A DNA stretch of 35,467 nt, from positions 1 to 35,467 of the forward strand of contig JACQFF010000238.1 of the NCBI GenBank assembly GCA_016200205.1. Direction: 5' to 3'. The stretch is from Planctomycetia bacterium. GTDB lineage: Bacteria > Planctomycetota > Planctomycetia > Pirellulales > PALSA-1355. The translations under genes and the position numbers were made by a program. The notes beneath the pieces are model-generated. The model did not search any database, had not been told where the DNA came from, and saw only the letters and a list, made by a program, of their open reading frames with translations. Position 1 is the stretch's first letter. Every line of letters begins with the position of its first letter. Shown one piece after another: positions 26,573-35,467 of this stretch.

Positions 26573-27420
26573 ATAATCTGCGGATTGGTATTCCCAGTAA
26601 AGGCCGGCTGGCCGAAATCGCGGGCGAACTGCTGAAAGAAGCGGGCCTGAGCTTTCGCCGCCAAGAGCGCAGCCTGTTTGCCCGCTGCCGCGAAGTCCCG
26701 GTCGACATCACCTTCTTGCGCACCGAGGATATTCCAGTGCTGTGCGCCGAAGGGGCCATCGACATGGGCATCACCGGCGGCGATCTGTTGGCCGAGAGCG
26801 GCGCGGAACTGGCCAACCGGCTCGACCTGGGCGTGGGCGAATGTCGCCTGGCGGTTTGCGTGCCCGAGGAAAGCCGCATTTCCAGCCCCGCGGAACTTGA
26901 TGGCTGCCGCGTCGCCACCAGCTTTCCCAACGTCACGCAGGGCTTTTTGCGCGAGCACAAGGCCAAAGCCCATTTGGTCAATCTGTCCGGCTCGGTCGAG
27001 ATCATGATTGCGCTGGGCGTGGCCGATGCGATTGTCGATCTGGTGGAAACCGGCAGCACGCTGGCGGCCAATCGTCTGCGGGTGCTGGCGGAAATCGGCC
27101 GTTATCAAACGGTTCTGGTGCAAAACCCGGCCAATCGTCACGGCGAGCTGGCCGATCGCGTGGTGCGGCGGCTCGAAGGCGTTGTCATCGCCCGCAGCTA
27201 CTCGCTCTTGGAATACAACGTGCCGCGGGCGAAGTTGCCGGCCGCCGAAAAGATCACGCCGGGCTTCAATTCGCCCACGATCAGCGCGCTCGAGGACCCC
27301 GATTGGTGCGCCGTGCGCGTGATGGTGCGGCGCACCGAAATCATCTCCATCATGGAGCAGCTCGAAGCGCTGGGCGCCTCGGCGATTCTAGAGACCGCGA
27401 TCACCAACTGCCGGTTGTAG
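26569..27420 (+). CDS. hisG: ATP phosphoribosyltransferase, long form
   Basis: A 283-residue enzyme of the first, committed step of histidine biosynthesis (ATP + PRPP). The N-terminal catalytic domain has RIGIPSKGRL, MGITGGDLL, RVATSFPN and the PRPP-binding segment DAIVDLVETGSTLAANRL. The C-terminal ~75 residues form the regulatory HisG_C domain (ITPGFNSPTISALEDPDW, then ISIMEQLEALGASAILE). With this domain it should be the hexameric, histidine-inhibited long form that does not need HisZ. It overlaps hisE by 4 nt and ends 9 nt from the convergent amidohydrolase gene. Confidence 0.96.
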   Translation: MNNLRIGIPSKGRLAEIAGELLKEAGLSFRRQERSLFARCREVPVDITFLRTEDIPVLCAEGAIDMGITGGDLLAESGAELANRLDLGVGECRLAVCVPEESRISSPAELDGCRVATSFPNVTQGFLREHKAKAHLVNLSGSVEIMIALGVADAIVDLVETGSTLAANRLRVLAEIGRYQTVLVQNPANRHGELADRVVRRLEGVVIARSYSLLEYNVPRAKLPAAEKITPGFNSPTISALEDPDWCAVRVMVRRTEIISIMEQLEALGASAILETAITNCRL

Positions 27421-27429
27421 TCGTCGGCG

Positions 27430-28680
27430 CTATTCATCGGCAGCTTGCTCGGTGATCTCGCCGCGCACCCAAGTCTGCACTACCCGCGCGGTGGGTGCAA
27501 ACAGCAATTCGTGCGGGTCGCCCGCCGACGCGTCATCAAGACGAACCACGTTCAGATTGGCGAGCTTTCCTGGCTCCAGCGTGCCCATCTGTCGATCGAG
27601 CCCCAGAGCCCGAGCGCCAGCAAGAGTCCCCAGTTCGAGAATTTTGGATAACATCACATCGTTGTGACGCTCGGCCACGAAGCGCATTTCCTCAAACAAG
27701 CTCAGATCCGGGTTCGAAGCCCGGCTGTCGGTCCCCAAGGCCATCGAGATGTTCATGGCCAGCATGCGGGCCAGAGGATAGGACGGGTGGCCAAAAAAGT
27801 GATGCGTTCTCGGGCAATAGACGACCGCCATCGCCTCGGCGCGATCGGCGAGAAAATCGAGCTCGGCTCGGTCCAGGTAGTTGCCGTGAATCACCAGCGC
27901 CCGCGGCGCGCGGGCCAGTTGCACCAGATAATCGAAAATGCGAGGGTAGCGGGCATCGGCAAGCGGGTCCCACGATTGCAAATCCTCCAGCAATTCACGA
28001 AACGGCCCTGAACCCCCTCGCAACAACTCGATCTCTTCACGCGATTCAGCCAAGTGCATGGCCAGCGGAACCTGAAATCGTTGGCTCAACTCCACGAGAC
28101 TTGCGAGCAACTCCGGATGGACCGTGTAGGGAGCGTGCGGACTGAGCCCTGGCCGAACGCGCTTGAAAGTTTGCCCCCAGAGCAAAAACTTCTCAGCCGC
28201 CCAGACCGCTCGGGCGATGCGATCGCGCAGCGGAGCGATCGACTCGTGAAACATGACGACGATAGATCGCAGTTCGGCTTCAAGTCGGCCGTTTGATCGC
28301 CAATCGCTGGTGGCGATTTCTCCCAGAGCCGTCGTGCCTGCGGCGAGACTTTCCCGTAGTCCTTGCATCGCAGCCGATGGGCCGGCATCGGCCGTGGCCC
28401 GCCGGTGCTCAATCACCTGACGGATCCAATCGGGCAGAGGCATGCTAGGCCGACCGATCGGAACTGCCAGATCGCTGAATTCCAAATGCGTGTGAGCATT
28501 CACGAAGCCCGGCAGAATCGCGACATTGCCCAAGTCTTGCACCGGGCAATCGGGGACTTTTGACCCGACTGCGACAATGCTGGGCCCGCAAATGGTGACA
28601 CAACCGCCCGGAATGGGCGGGCCAGCGACAGGGAAGACAAAGCGAGCTTTTAAGGCCAGTAGTGATTCGTAATTGGCCAT
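27430..28680 (-). CDS. Amidohydrolase, candidate aminodeoxyfutalosine deaminase
   Basis: A 416-residue metal-dependent deaminase of the amidohydrolase superfamily, ATZ/TRZ-like. Metal ligands are visible: His63 and His65 (NAHTHLEFS), His209 (AMHLAES, with Glu212), His265 (VIHGN) and Asp318 (LGTDSRASN). The segments GLSPHAPYTVHPEL and CPRTHHFFGHPSYPL are also conserved in the group. Amidohydrolases of this group include 6-aminodeoxyfutalosine deaminases, and the futalosine genes mqnC and mqnA lie 3.3 kb upstream on the same strand. That role is inference from context; guanine, SAH/MTA or other deaminase activity is possible. The ATG start has no strong ribosome binding site. The gap to the preceding permease gene is 49 nt. 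Confidence 0.8.
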   Translation of the reverse strand: MANYESLLALKARFVFPVAGPPIPGGCVTICGPSIVAVGSKVPDCPVQDLGNVAILPGFVNAHTHLEFSDLAVPIGRPSMPLPDWIRQVIEHRRATADAGPSAAMQGLRESLAAGTTALGEIATSDWRSNGRLEAELRSIVVMFHESIAPLRDRIARAVWAAEKFLLWGQTFKRVRPGLSPHAPYTVHPELLASLVELSQRFQVPLAMHLAESREEIELLRGGSGPFRELLEDLQSWDPLADARYPRIFDYLVQLARAPRALVIHGNYLDRAELDFLADRAEAMAVVYCPRTHHFFGHPSYPLARMLAMNISMALGTDSRASNPDLSLFEEMRFVAERHNDVMLSKILELGTLAGARALGLDRQMGTLEPGKLANLNVVRLDDASAGDPHELLFAPTARVVQTWVRGEITEQAADE

Positions 28681-28729
28681 GAGCGCACTCGAAACTGGCT
28701 CTTTGGCGGGTGTAACCCATCGCGCGCAA

Positions 28730-30943
28730 TCAGCTCGGCAACCACTGCGGCGATTGCTGGTCGATGGCCTCTTGCAACGATTCTTCCGGCGTGCGGGCGT
28801 AGGGGAGTCTTTGAAACCATAACAAGATGGCGATGCTTGCTGCGAGGCCGCACAATACGACCGGCCAGTGATAGAGTTGGCCTTCGTCGGATGCGTTGCG
28901 CATCAGCCAGTGCAACCAATGATCTTCCTGGCCCAGGGTGGGCGCGACTTGCTTGATCAGCAAACCCATCGAATTGTGGACGACATGGAATAATACGCCC
29001 GGCAACAAGCTGCCCGACTGAATTGCCAAAAAGCCAATCACCATGCCGACCAGACACGCGATTATCGACTGCTGGAAAATCGCGTGCGCGGCTCCGAAGA
29101 AAACGCTGCTCAGGATGATCGCCGTCCATTTATGCCCCACGTGTCGCAGTCCCGAGAGGATAAATCCACGGAACGCCAATTCCTCGCAAATGGCCGGCAT
29201 AACGCCGAGCGCCAGCACCATGATCCAAATGCTGTCTGGCTCGATCAGCAGGCGATCGAGTTCTTTGGCGAACTGCTCGCTGAGCGGGTACACCCGATTG
29301 ACGACTGTTTGCAGTACGTTGATGGCTGGATGCAGTGTCACAGCCAACAGCACTGCGGCTAACGGAGCGATCAACGGGGGCCTGCGCAACAACAGGGTTT
29401 GGGCCGGACTGCGGGTGAGCATGATCGTCATCAGGAGCGCCGGCGTGGCCACCACGACCAATTGCGTGACGACGGCCAACACGGCAAAATCGCGGAACGT
29501 GTGCGGCATCGGCAGGGCGAAGCTCATGAAAAATCGAATCATCAAGATCAGCACGCCGCAAAACATCGCTTCGGACACGCTGGGCGTGTTCTCGCGGTCG
29601 CGCAGCAAGTGCTTGATCCACAGGTTGATGTCCCACCGTTCGCTCTCGCGAAAGAGCACCGACTCGGTGTTGAATTGATCGGTGGCCCAACGGATCGCCA
29701 GCCAGCAACACGCCAGCGTCACCGCGACCACCAGCGGAATATAGGGTAGCACTTTGAAATAATTGCCCTCGAGCATCGCGCGCAGCAGCAGCACGACGCC
29801 GGTGATCGGAATCAGGCTATTGCCCAAATTGAGCTCCACGCCCGGCGCCATCGGCAAAATTGTCAGCGGCATCGTGACCAGCACCAAGGGCATCAAATAG
29901 TACTGACCCTCTTTGGTGCTGCGGGCAAAGGCCGCCAGGGCCAGGCAAAGCGCGCTGAATAGCGCCGAAACGGGCACCAGCGCCGCCAACAACCAGACGA
30001 TGGCCAGGCCCGGGGGTGGCCCCAAATTGGGTAACTGGCTGAGCACGAATGATCCGGTGATGGCCAGGCTGAGCAGATTCAAGATGGCCGTGGCCATGCT
30101 GAAGAGCATGATCGTCAGCAACTTACCCCAAACGATTTCGATGCGCTCGGCTGGGCTGCTAAGCAGCGTTTCCAGCGTGCCGCGTTCCTTCTCGCCGGCA
30201 CACAAATCGATGGCCGGGTAGAAGGCCCCGGTCAGGGCCCAAATCAACAGCACGAAGGGCAGAACTTTGGACCACAGGGCCGCTTTGTGCTGACCGATTT
30301 CGGCTACATCCAGCGTGGCGATCTCGAAGGGCTTGGCTGCCGCAGGAGAAACTTTGCTGTCTTTGAGGTTCTGTCGCCCGATTTCCTCGCGCCACCGGTC
30401 GAGCACCTCCGAAACCCGGCGATAGGCCGCTCTCGAGGCATCTTTTGCCAGATTCGGATAGATGTCGACATTGGGGATTTGCGCGTCCGCTCGACTTTCG
30501 CCGCTCTTGTCTTCGAGAAGTGAGTTGTGGAAGCGGGCAAATTGCGCGGCGAAATTCGGCGGGAAGTACACCACGACTTCATAGTTTCCCTGCTGCATGT
30601 CACGCCGTGCCTGCTCCAGGGGATCATAGGGAGTTCCGGCCTCCGCCGCCTTTGACGGCTGCAATGAGAGTTGCAAGAGCCGCGCCGTGCTCGGATCGGT
30701 AAACAGATTGCCGGCGAAGCGATCTTGCTCCACTAGCGGGGGCAATTCGGCGCTTACCGGCGAGCCAATCACCAGCACGCGAATGGGATACTCGCGCATG
30801 AATTGGGTGACTTGAAAAAAGCTCATTCCCAACAGCGGGTACAGCAGCAGCGGCAGCACCGCGATCATGAACAACGTGCGCCGATCGCGCAGTTGATCGC
30901 GAACTTCCCGCATGAGAATCAGTTTGACGTTCGACCAGTTCAT
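28730..30943 (-). CDS. ABC-2 type permease fused to CPBP intramembrane protease
   Basis: A 737-residue membrane protein. The first ~400 residues are a NatB-like ABC-2 permease: an N-terminal span after REVRDQLRDRRTLFM, a large extracytoplasmic domain (about 55-225), then LCAGEKERGTLETLLSSPAER and five or more spans. The C-terminal part (from about 560) is a CPBP (CAAX-like) protease with its motifs intact: EELAFR with Glu587, Glu588 and Arg592; FFGAAH with His620; HVVHN with His653 and Asn657. The ATPase gene ends 25 nt upstream, so the two form an exporter. The tail may process or protect against an exported peptide; the substrate is unknown. Confidence 0.88.
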   Translation of the reverse strand: MNWSNVKLILMREVRDQLRDRRTLFMIAVLPLLLYPLLGMSFFQVTQFMREYPIRVLVIGSPVSAELPPLVEQDRFAGNLFTDPSTARLLQLSLQPSKAAEAGTPYDPLEQARRDMQQGNYEVVVYFPPNFAAQFARFHNSLLEDKSGESRADAQIPNVDIYPNLAKDASRAAYRRVSEVLDRWREEIGRQNLKDSKVSPAAAKPFEIATLDVAEIGQHKAALWSKVLPFVLLIWALTGAFYPAIDLCAGEKERGTLETLLSSPAERIEIVWGKLLTIMLFSMATAILNLLSLAITGSFVLSQLPNLGPPPGLAIVWLLAALVPVSALFSALCLALAAFARSTKEGQYYLMPLVLVTMPLTILPMAPGVELNLGNSLIPITGVVLLLRAMLEGNYFKVLPYIPLVVAVTLACCWLAIRWATDQFNTESVLFRESERWDINLWIKHLLRDRENTPSVSEAMFCGVLILMIRFFMSFALPMPHTFRDFAVLAVVTQLVVVATPALLMTIMLTRSPAQTLLLRRPPLIAPLAAVLLAVTLHPAINVLQTVVNRVYPLSEQFAKELDRLLIEPDSIWIMVLALGVMPAICEELAFRGFILSGLRHVGHKWTAIILSSVFFGAAHAIFQQSIIACLVGMVIGFLAIQSGSLLPGVLFHVVHNSMGLLIKQVAPTLGQEDHWLHWLMRNASDEGQLYHWPVVLCGLAASIAILLWFQRLPYARTPEESLQEAIDQQSPQWLPS

Positions 30944-30968
30944 CGTGGCTGGGATGGGGCGGTCTTGA

Positions 30969-31736
<768 letters not shown>

Positions 31737-31963
31737 CGTGAGCCGGTTCGTGCCGAGTTTGCCGACCGCGTGAGTAACGGATGTGCCGCTTGTGCCGCTG
31801 GCATGGGCCGCGCAGACCGCGATCGTGTGCCCCCATGCACTTACCGTAAGGGTACCACATATTGCGCGCGACGGTGAGCGGCACTTATCCGCGAGAACCC
31901 GACAGCGCGAACGGAATTCGTTGGATTGGCACAGAGCCACCAGTAGAGGCAGTCGCGATTGCG

Positions 31964-33058
<1,095 letters not shown>

Positions 33059-34006
33059 GTTCGACTCCGCAGGGTGCCAGGCCCAGTTGGGCCGCTTTTT
33101 TGTAGAACAGTTCCAGTCCACGCTGCTCGCGCGGGCCCAAGTAGAAATGTAAGTTGTCGCGCAAATACGACACGCACTGCGGCCGAGTCAGCCCCAGTGG
33201 CCCGGCTTCACGCTCGGCGATGTCGTTCAAGTGCGCCAGTCCCGCATCGCGGGCCGCGCAAAGTGCCGCATCGATCCCATCGAGTTCGGCGCCGCTTCGA
33301 GCCACCCACATTGCGAATACGAATGGCAACTCGGCCCAGCGGCACCATTCATCGCCCAAGTCCCACACGATTTCGAACCGCCCGCCCGGCGAATGCATGG
33401 CCCGATCGCCAATCAAGAGCACCGCGTCGGCATCGGCGTCGTCCAAAGAGGAGTCCACCGGCAAGGCCAGCAACTGCGGCCGCAAGCCATGGCGTTCGTC
33501 GAGCAGGATCCGGGCTAGCGCCACGCTGGTGCGCGAGCCTTCGTCCAAGGCCAGAGTGCGGATCGACGCGATTGGCCCGCGGCTAAACAGCTTCACGCTC
33601 AACACCGGCCCACGGCAGGCGATGCAGGCGTTGGAAACGATGGTGTAAGACGGGTCGCGAAAGAACTCGATCGAGGGGATCAGGGCCACGTCCAGGCGCC
33701 CGCGGGCCAGGCTGTCGGCAAGGCGGCTGGGTAAGTCCAGCACGATCTCCGCCTGGGGAGCGTACCGCTCCATGCCGTAAATGAGCGGCTTGGTGTTGAG
33801 GTAATTAACTGCTCCTATGCGGACCTTCCGACGGTTTTTCATAGTGGATCCATCGCTCCTGCTGAACCGCCCCCGCGGATTCCCATGCGGGTGCTTGTGA
33901 ATCTTTTCACTAATCGTCATTATAAAGGCCAGCGAAACAGCGCACAGCCCATTCTCGGGCTCTATTGTTGGCACATTTGATTCCTCCACAACCGATTCTC
34001 CTTCCG

Positions 34007-34717
34007 ATGAAACCCATCGTCCAAATCTCACTCGATATCACCACGGCGAAAGAAGCTCTCGAAACGGCGGAACTTGCCATGCGAGCCGGTGTCGATTGGC
34101 TGGAAGCCGGCACTCCGCTGATCATCGCCGAGGGCATGCACGGCGTCCGGGCCCTGCGGCAGCGATTTCCCAAGACGCCGATTGTCGCCGATCTGAAGAC
34201 CATGGACGGCGGCTACTTGGAGGCCGAAATGATGGCCAAGGCCGGCGCCACGCACGTGGTAGTAATGGCCCGGGCCCACGAAGAAACGATCCGCTGCGTG
34301 GTCAAAGCCGGCCACGATTTCGGCGTGAAAGTGATGGGCGACAACATGGTTTGCGAAGACATGGTCGCCGGGGCCAGGTGGCTGGAAGATTTGGGCTGCG
34401 ATTTCGTGATCCACCACATCGGCTACGACGAGCGCCGCGGCATTGCCGCCCGGGGGCAGCGGATGCCCAGCCCCTTGGATCAATTGCGCAAAGTCGTCGA
34501 GGCCGTTAGCGTGCCGGTCCAGGCCGTGGGCGGCCTGACGCTGGAGCAGGCGGTGCGCACGCCTGAATATGGGGCTCCGCTGGTGGTGCTCGGCGCGCCC
34601 TTGACGATCGATGCCGACGCCTTCAAGACCGCCAGCGGCGATTTGGAAGGTTCGTTGCGAATGATTTGCGATAAAGTTCACAGTTATGGTGATGTTCCGG
34701 TAGGGAAAAAGAAATGA
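34007..34717 (+). CDS. HPS/KGPDC-family (HUMPS) decarboxylase-fold protein
   Basis: A 236-residue TIM-barrel protein of the family containing 3-hexulose-6-phosphate synthase, 3-keto-L-gulonate-6-phosphate decarboxylase and OMP decarboxylase. The catalytic set is visible: Asp10 (QISLDIT), Glu33 (WLEAGTPLI), and Asp62, Lys64, Asp67 in ADLKTMDGG. The late segment VPVQAVGGLTLEQAV forms the phosphate site. It may act as an aldolase fixing or releasing formaldehyde, or as a sugar-phosphate decarboxylase. The partner isomerase (PHI) of the RuMP route is not seen; instead a dehydrogenase gene overlaps its stop by 4 nt (ATGA), pointing to sugar or sugar-acid metabolism. No good ribosome binding site precedes the ATG. 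Confidence 0.85.
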   Translation: MKPIVQISLDITTAKEALETAELAMRAGVDWLEAGTPLIIAEGMHGVRALRQRFPKTPIVADLKTMDGGYLEAEMMAKAGATHVVVMARAHEETIRCVVKAGHDFGVKVMGDNMVCEDMVAGARWLEDLGCDFVIHHIGYDERRGIAARGQRMPSPLDQLRKVVEAVSVPVQAVGGLTLEQAVRTPEYGAPLVVLGAPLTIDADAFKTASGDLEGSLRMICDKVHSYGDVPVGKKK

Positions 34718-35467
34718 CAAATGCCGCGGTCGTAAACTACGGGCCCGAGAAGTTCAGCGTCGAGCTGCGCGAGATCGCGCGACCCACGATTGGCTCGGAA
34801 GATGTGCTGTTGGAAGTGGCGGCGGTGGGCGTCTGCGGCAGCGATCTGCATCAGTGGACTGCCGAGCATAGTTGGCCCGTGAACTATCCGGTCGTGCTGG
34901 GCCATGAATTTGCCGGTGTGGTGGTCGAATTGGGCCAGCGCGTCTCCGGCTGGCGCGAAGGCGACCGCGGCGTCAGTGAAACGGCGGCCGTGATCGATCC
35001 CGATAGCCCGCTGACTCGCCAAGGCCTGTACAACCTCGACCCGACGCGCAAGGGTTTTGGCTACGGGGTGAACGGCGCCATGACGCGGTACGTGCGCGTC
35101 CCGTCCCGTTGTTTGCATCATCTGCCCGATGATCTGCCGTTCGAGAAAGCCGGACTGACCGAGCCCTGCTGCGTGGCCTACAACGCCGTGGCGGTCAATT
35201 CCAACATCAAGCCGGGTGACCGCGTGGTGGTGCTCGGGCCGGGACCAATCGGGCTATTGTGCGCGGCGATGGCTCGGCTGCAAGGCGCCGACGTCGCCGT
35301 GGTGGGGCTGGAGCGGGATCGATCTCGGCTCGCGGTCGGCGAACAATTCGGTTGCACCGCAGTCGTCGAGGGACTCGACGCATGGGTCAAACAAGGCGAT
35401 GGGCTGGGCGTGGATGGTGTCATCGACGCGGCTGGAATCTCCGCCACGCTGAAAACGGCCATCGACA
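34714..35467 (+). CDS. Zinc-type medium-chain dehydrogenase (partial, cut by window end)
   Basis: The first 251 residues of a medium-chain dehydrogenase. The catalytic zinc ligands are present: Cys41 (GVCGSDLH), His64 and Glu65 (LGHEFAG). The nucleotide motif GPGPIGLLCAAMA and LTEPCCVAYNAV are like sorbitol/threonine/erythrulose-type dehydrogenases. The four-cysteine structural zinc loop is absent: the segment between GDRGVSETAAV and RKGFGYGVNGAM reads IDPDSPLTRQGLYNLDPT with no Cys. The length of the loop is preserved, so this is substitution rather than deletion. It overlaps the HPS-like gene by ATGA. The substrate is probably a polyol or sugar; it cannot be told further. Confidence 0.88.
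   Translation, partial: MTNAAVVNYGPEKFSVELREIARPTIGSEDVLLEVAAVGVCGSDLHQWTAEHSWPVNYPVVLGHEFAGVVVELGQRVSGWREGDRGVSETAAVIDPDSPLTRQGLYNLDPTRKGFGYGVNGAMTRYVRVPSRCLHHLPDDLPFEKAGLTEPCCVAYNAVAVNSNIKPGDRVVVLGPGPIGLLCAAMARLQGADVAVVGLERDRSRLAVGEQFGCTAVVEGLDAWVKQGDGLGVDGVIDAAGISATLKTAID

Noticed and set aside
33872-33910. Small palindromes (CCCGC...GCGGG and GTGAA-TCTT-TTCAC) between mqnA and the HPS-like gene
   Set aside because: Stems are only 5 bp and could easily be chance; no regulator binding pattern could be named.

Overview
The window looks like part of a planctomycete chromosome, most likely Pirellulales-like. This is inferred from the mixture of G+C-rich housekeeping genes on both strands with little operon structure, a PEP-CTERM secreted protein, a FlgI-domain/HEAT lipoprotein, a CehA/McbA-like secreted protein, an ABC-2 permease fused to a CPBP protease, and futalosine-route menaquinone genes. 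Nearly all of it is ordinary chromosomal coding sequence. No prophage, CRISPR array, rRNA or tRNA was seen. Mobile DNA is limited to a probable IS630-type transposase tail at the left edge and a possible 80-bp MITE.

Layout. 1-6.5 kb: transposase remnant, cstA (-), a K+-independent H+-pumping pyrophosphatase hppA (+) with a clear terminator, and a site-2 protease (+). 6.5-15.8 kb: smc (-), a lipoprotein with a FlgI-like domain and HEAT repeats (-), yidD (-), an orphan MotA/TolQ/ExbB-type protein (+) sitting between yidD and rnpA, then a compact minus-strand unit dnaJ (no zinc finger) > small membrane protein > rnpA. 15.9-19.8 kb: an accessory stretch with a CehA-like secreted protein whose metal motif is altered, a PEP-CTERM protein, a 0.8-kb intergenic region rich in palindromes (MITE-like element and REP-like hairpins), and a type II toxin-antitoxin pair whose antitoxin carries a run of nine G. 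19.8-25 kb: NAD+ synthetase split into overlapping synthetase and nitrilase-type genes, a small secreted protein, a thioredoxin-fold lipoprotein without CxxC, and aspS with a TTG start. 25-27.4 kb: miaA (-), then hisE-hisG (+, 4-nt overlap). 27.4-33.9 kb: an amidohydrolase that could be the aminodeoxyfutalosine deaminase, a Nat-type ABC exporter, mqnC and mqnA, all on the minus strand. 34.0 kb to the end: an HPS/KGPDC-family decarboxylase-fold protein overlapping a zinc-type dehydrogenase that lacks its structural-zinc cysteines (cut by the window end).

Functional themes. Menaquinone synthesis by the futalosine route (mqnA, mqnC, candidate deaminase) is the clearest pathway. NAD and histidine biosynthesis, tRNA metabolism (aspS, miaA, rnpA), chromosome condensation (smc) and envelope functions make up the rest. 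No complete new system is evident. The points most worth a second look are families that keep their fold but have lost or changed catalytic residues (CehA-like, thioredoxin-like, dehydrogenase structural zinc), the FlgI-HEAT lipoprotein, the small repeats near 17.5-18.9 kb, and the toxin-antitoxin G-run.
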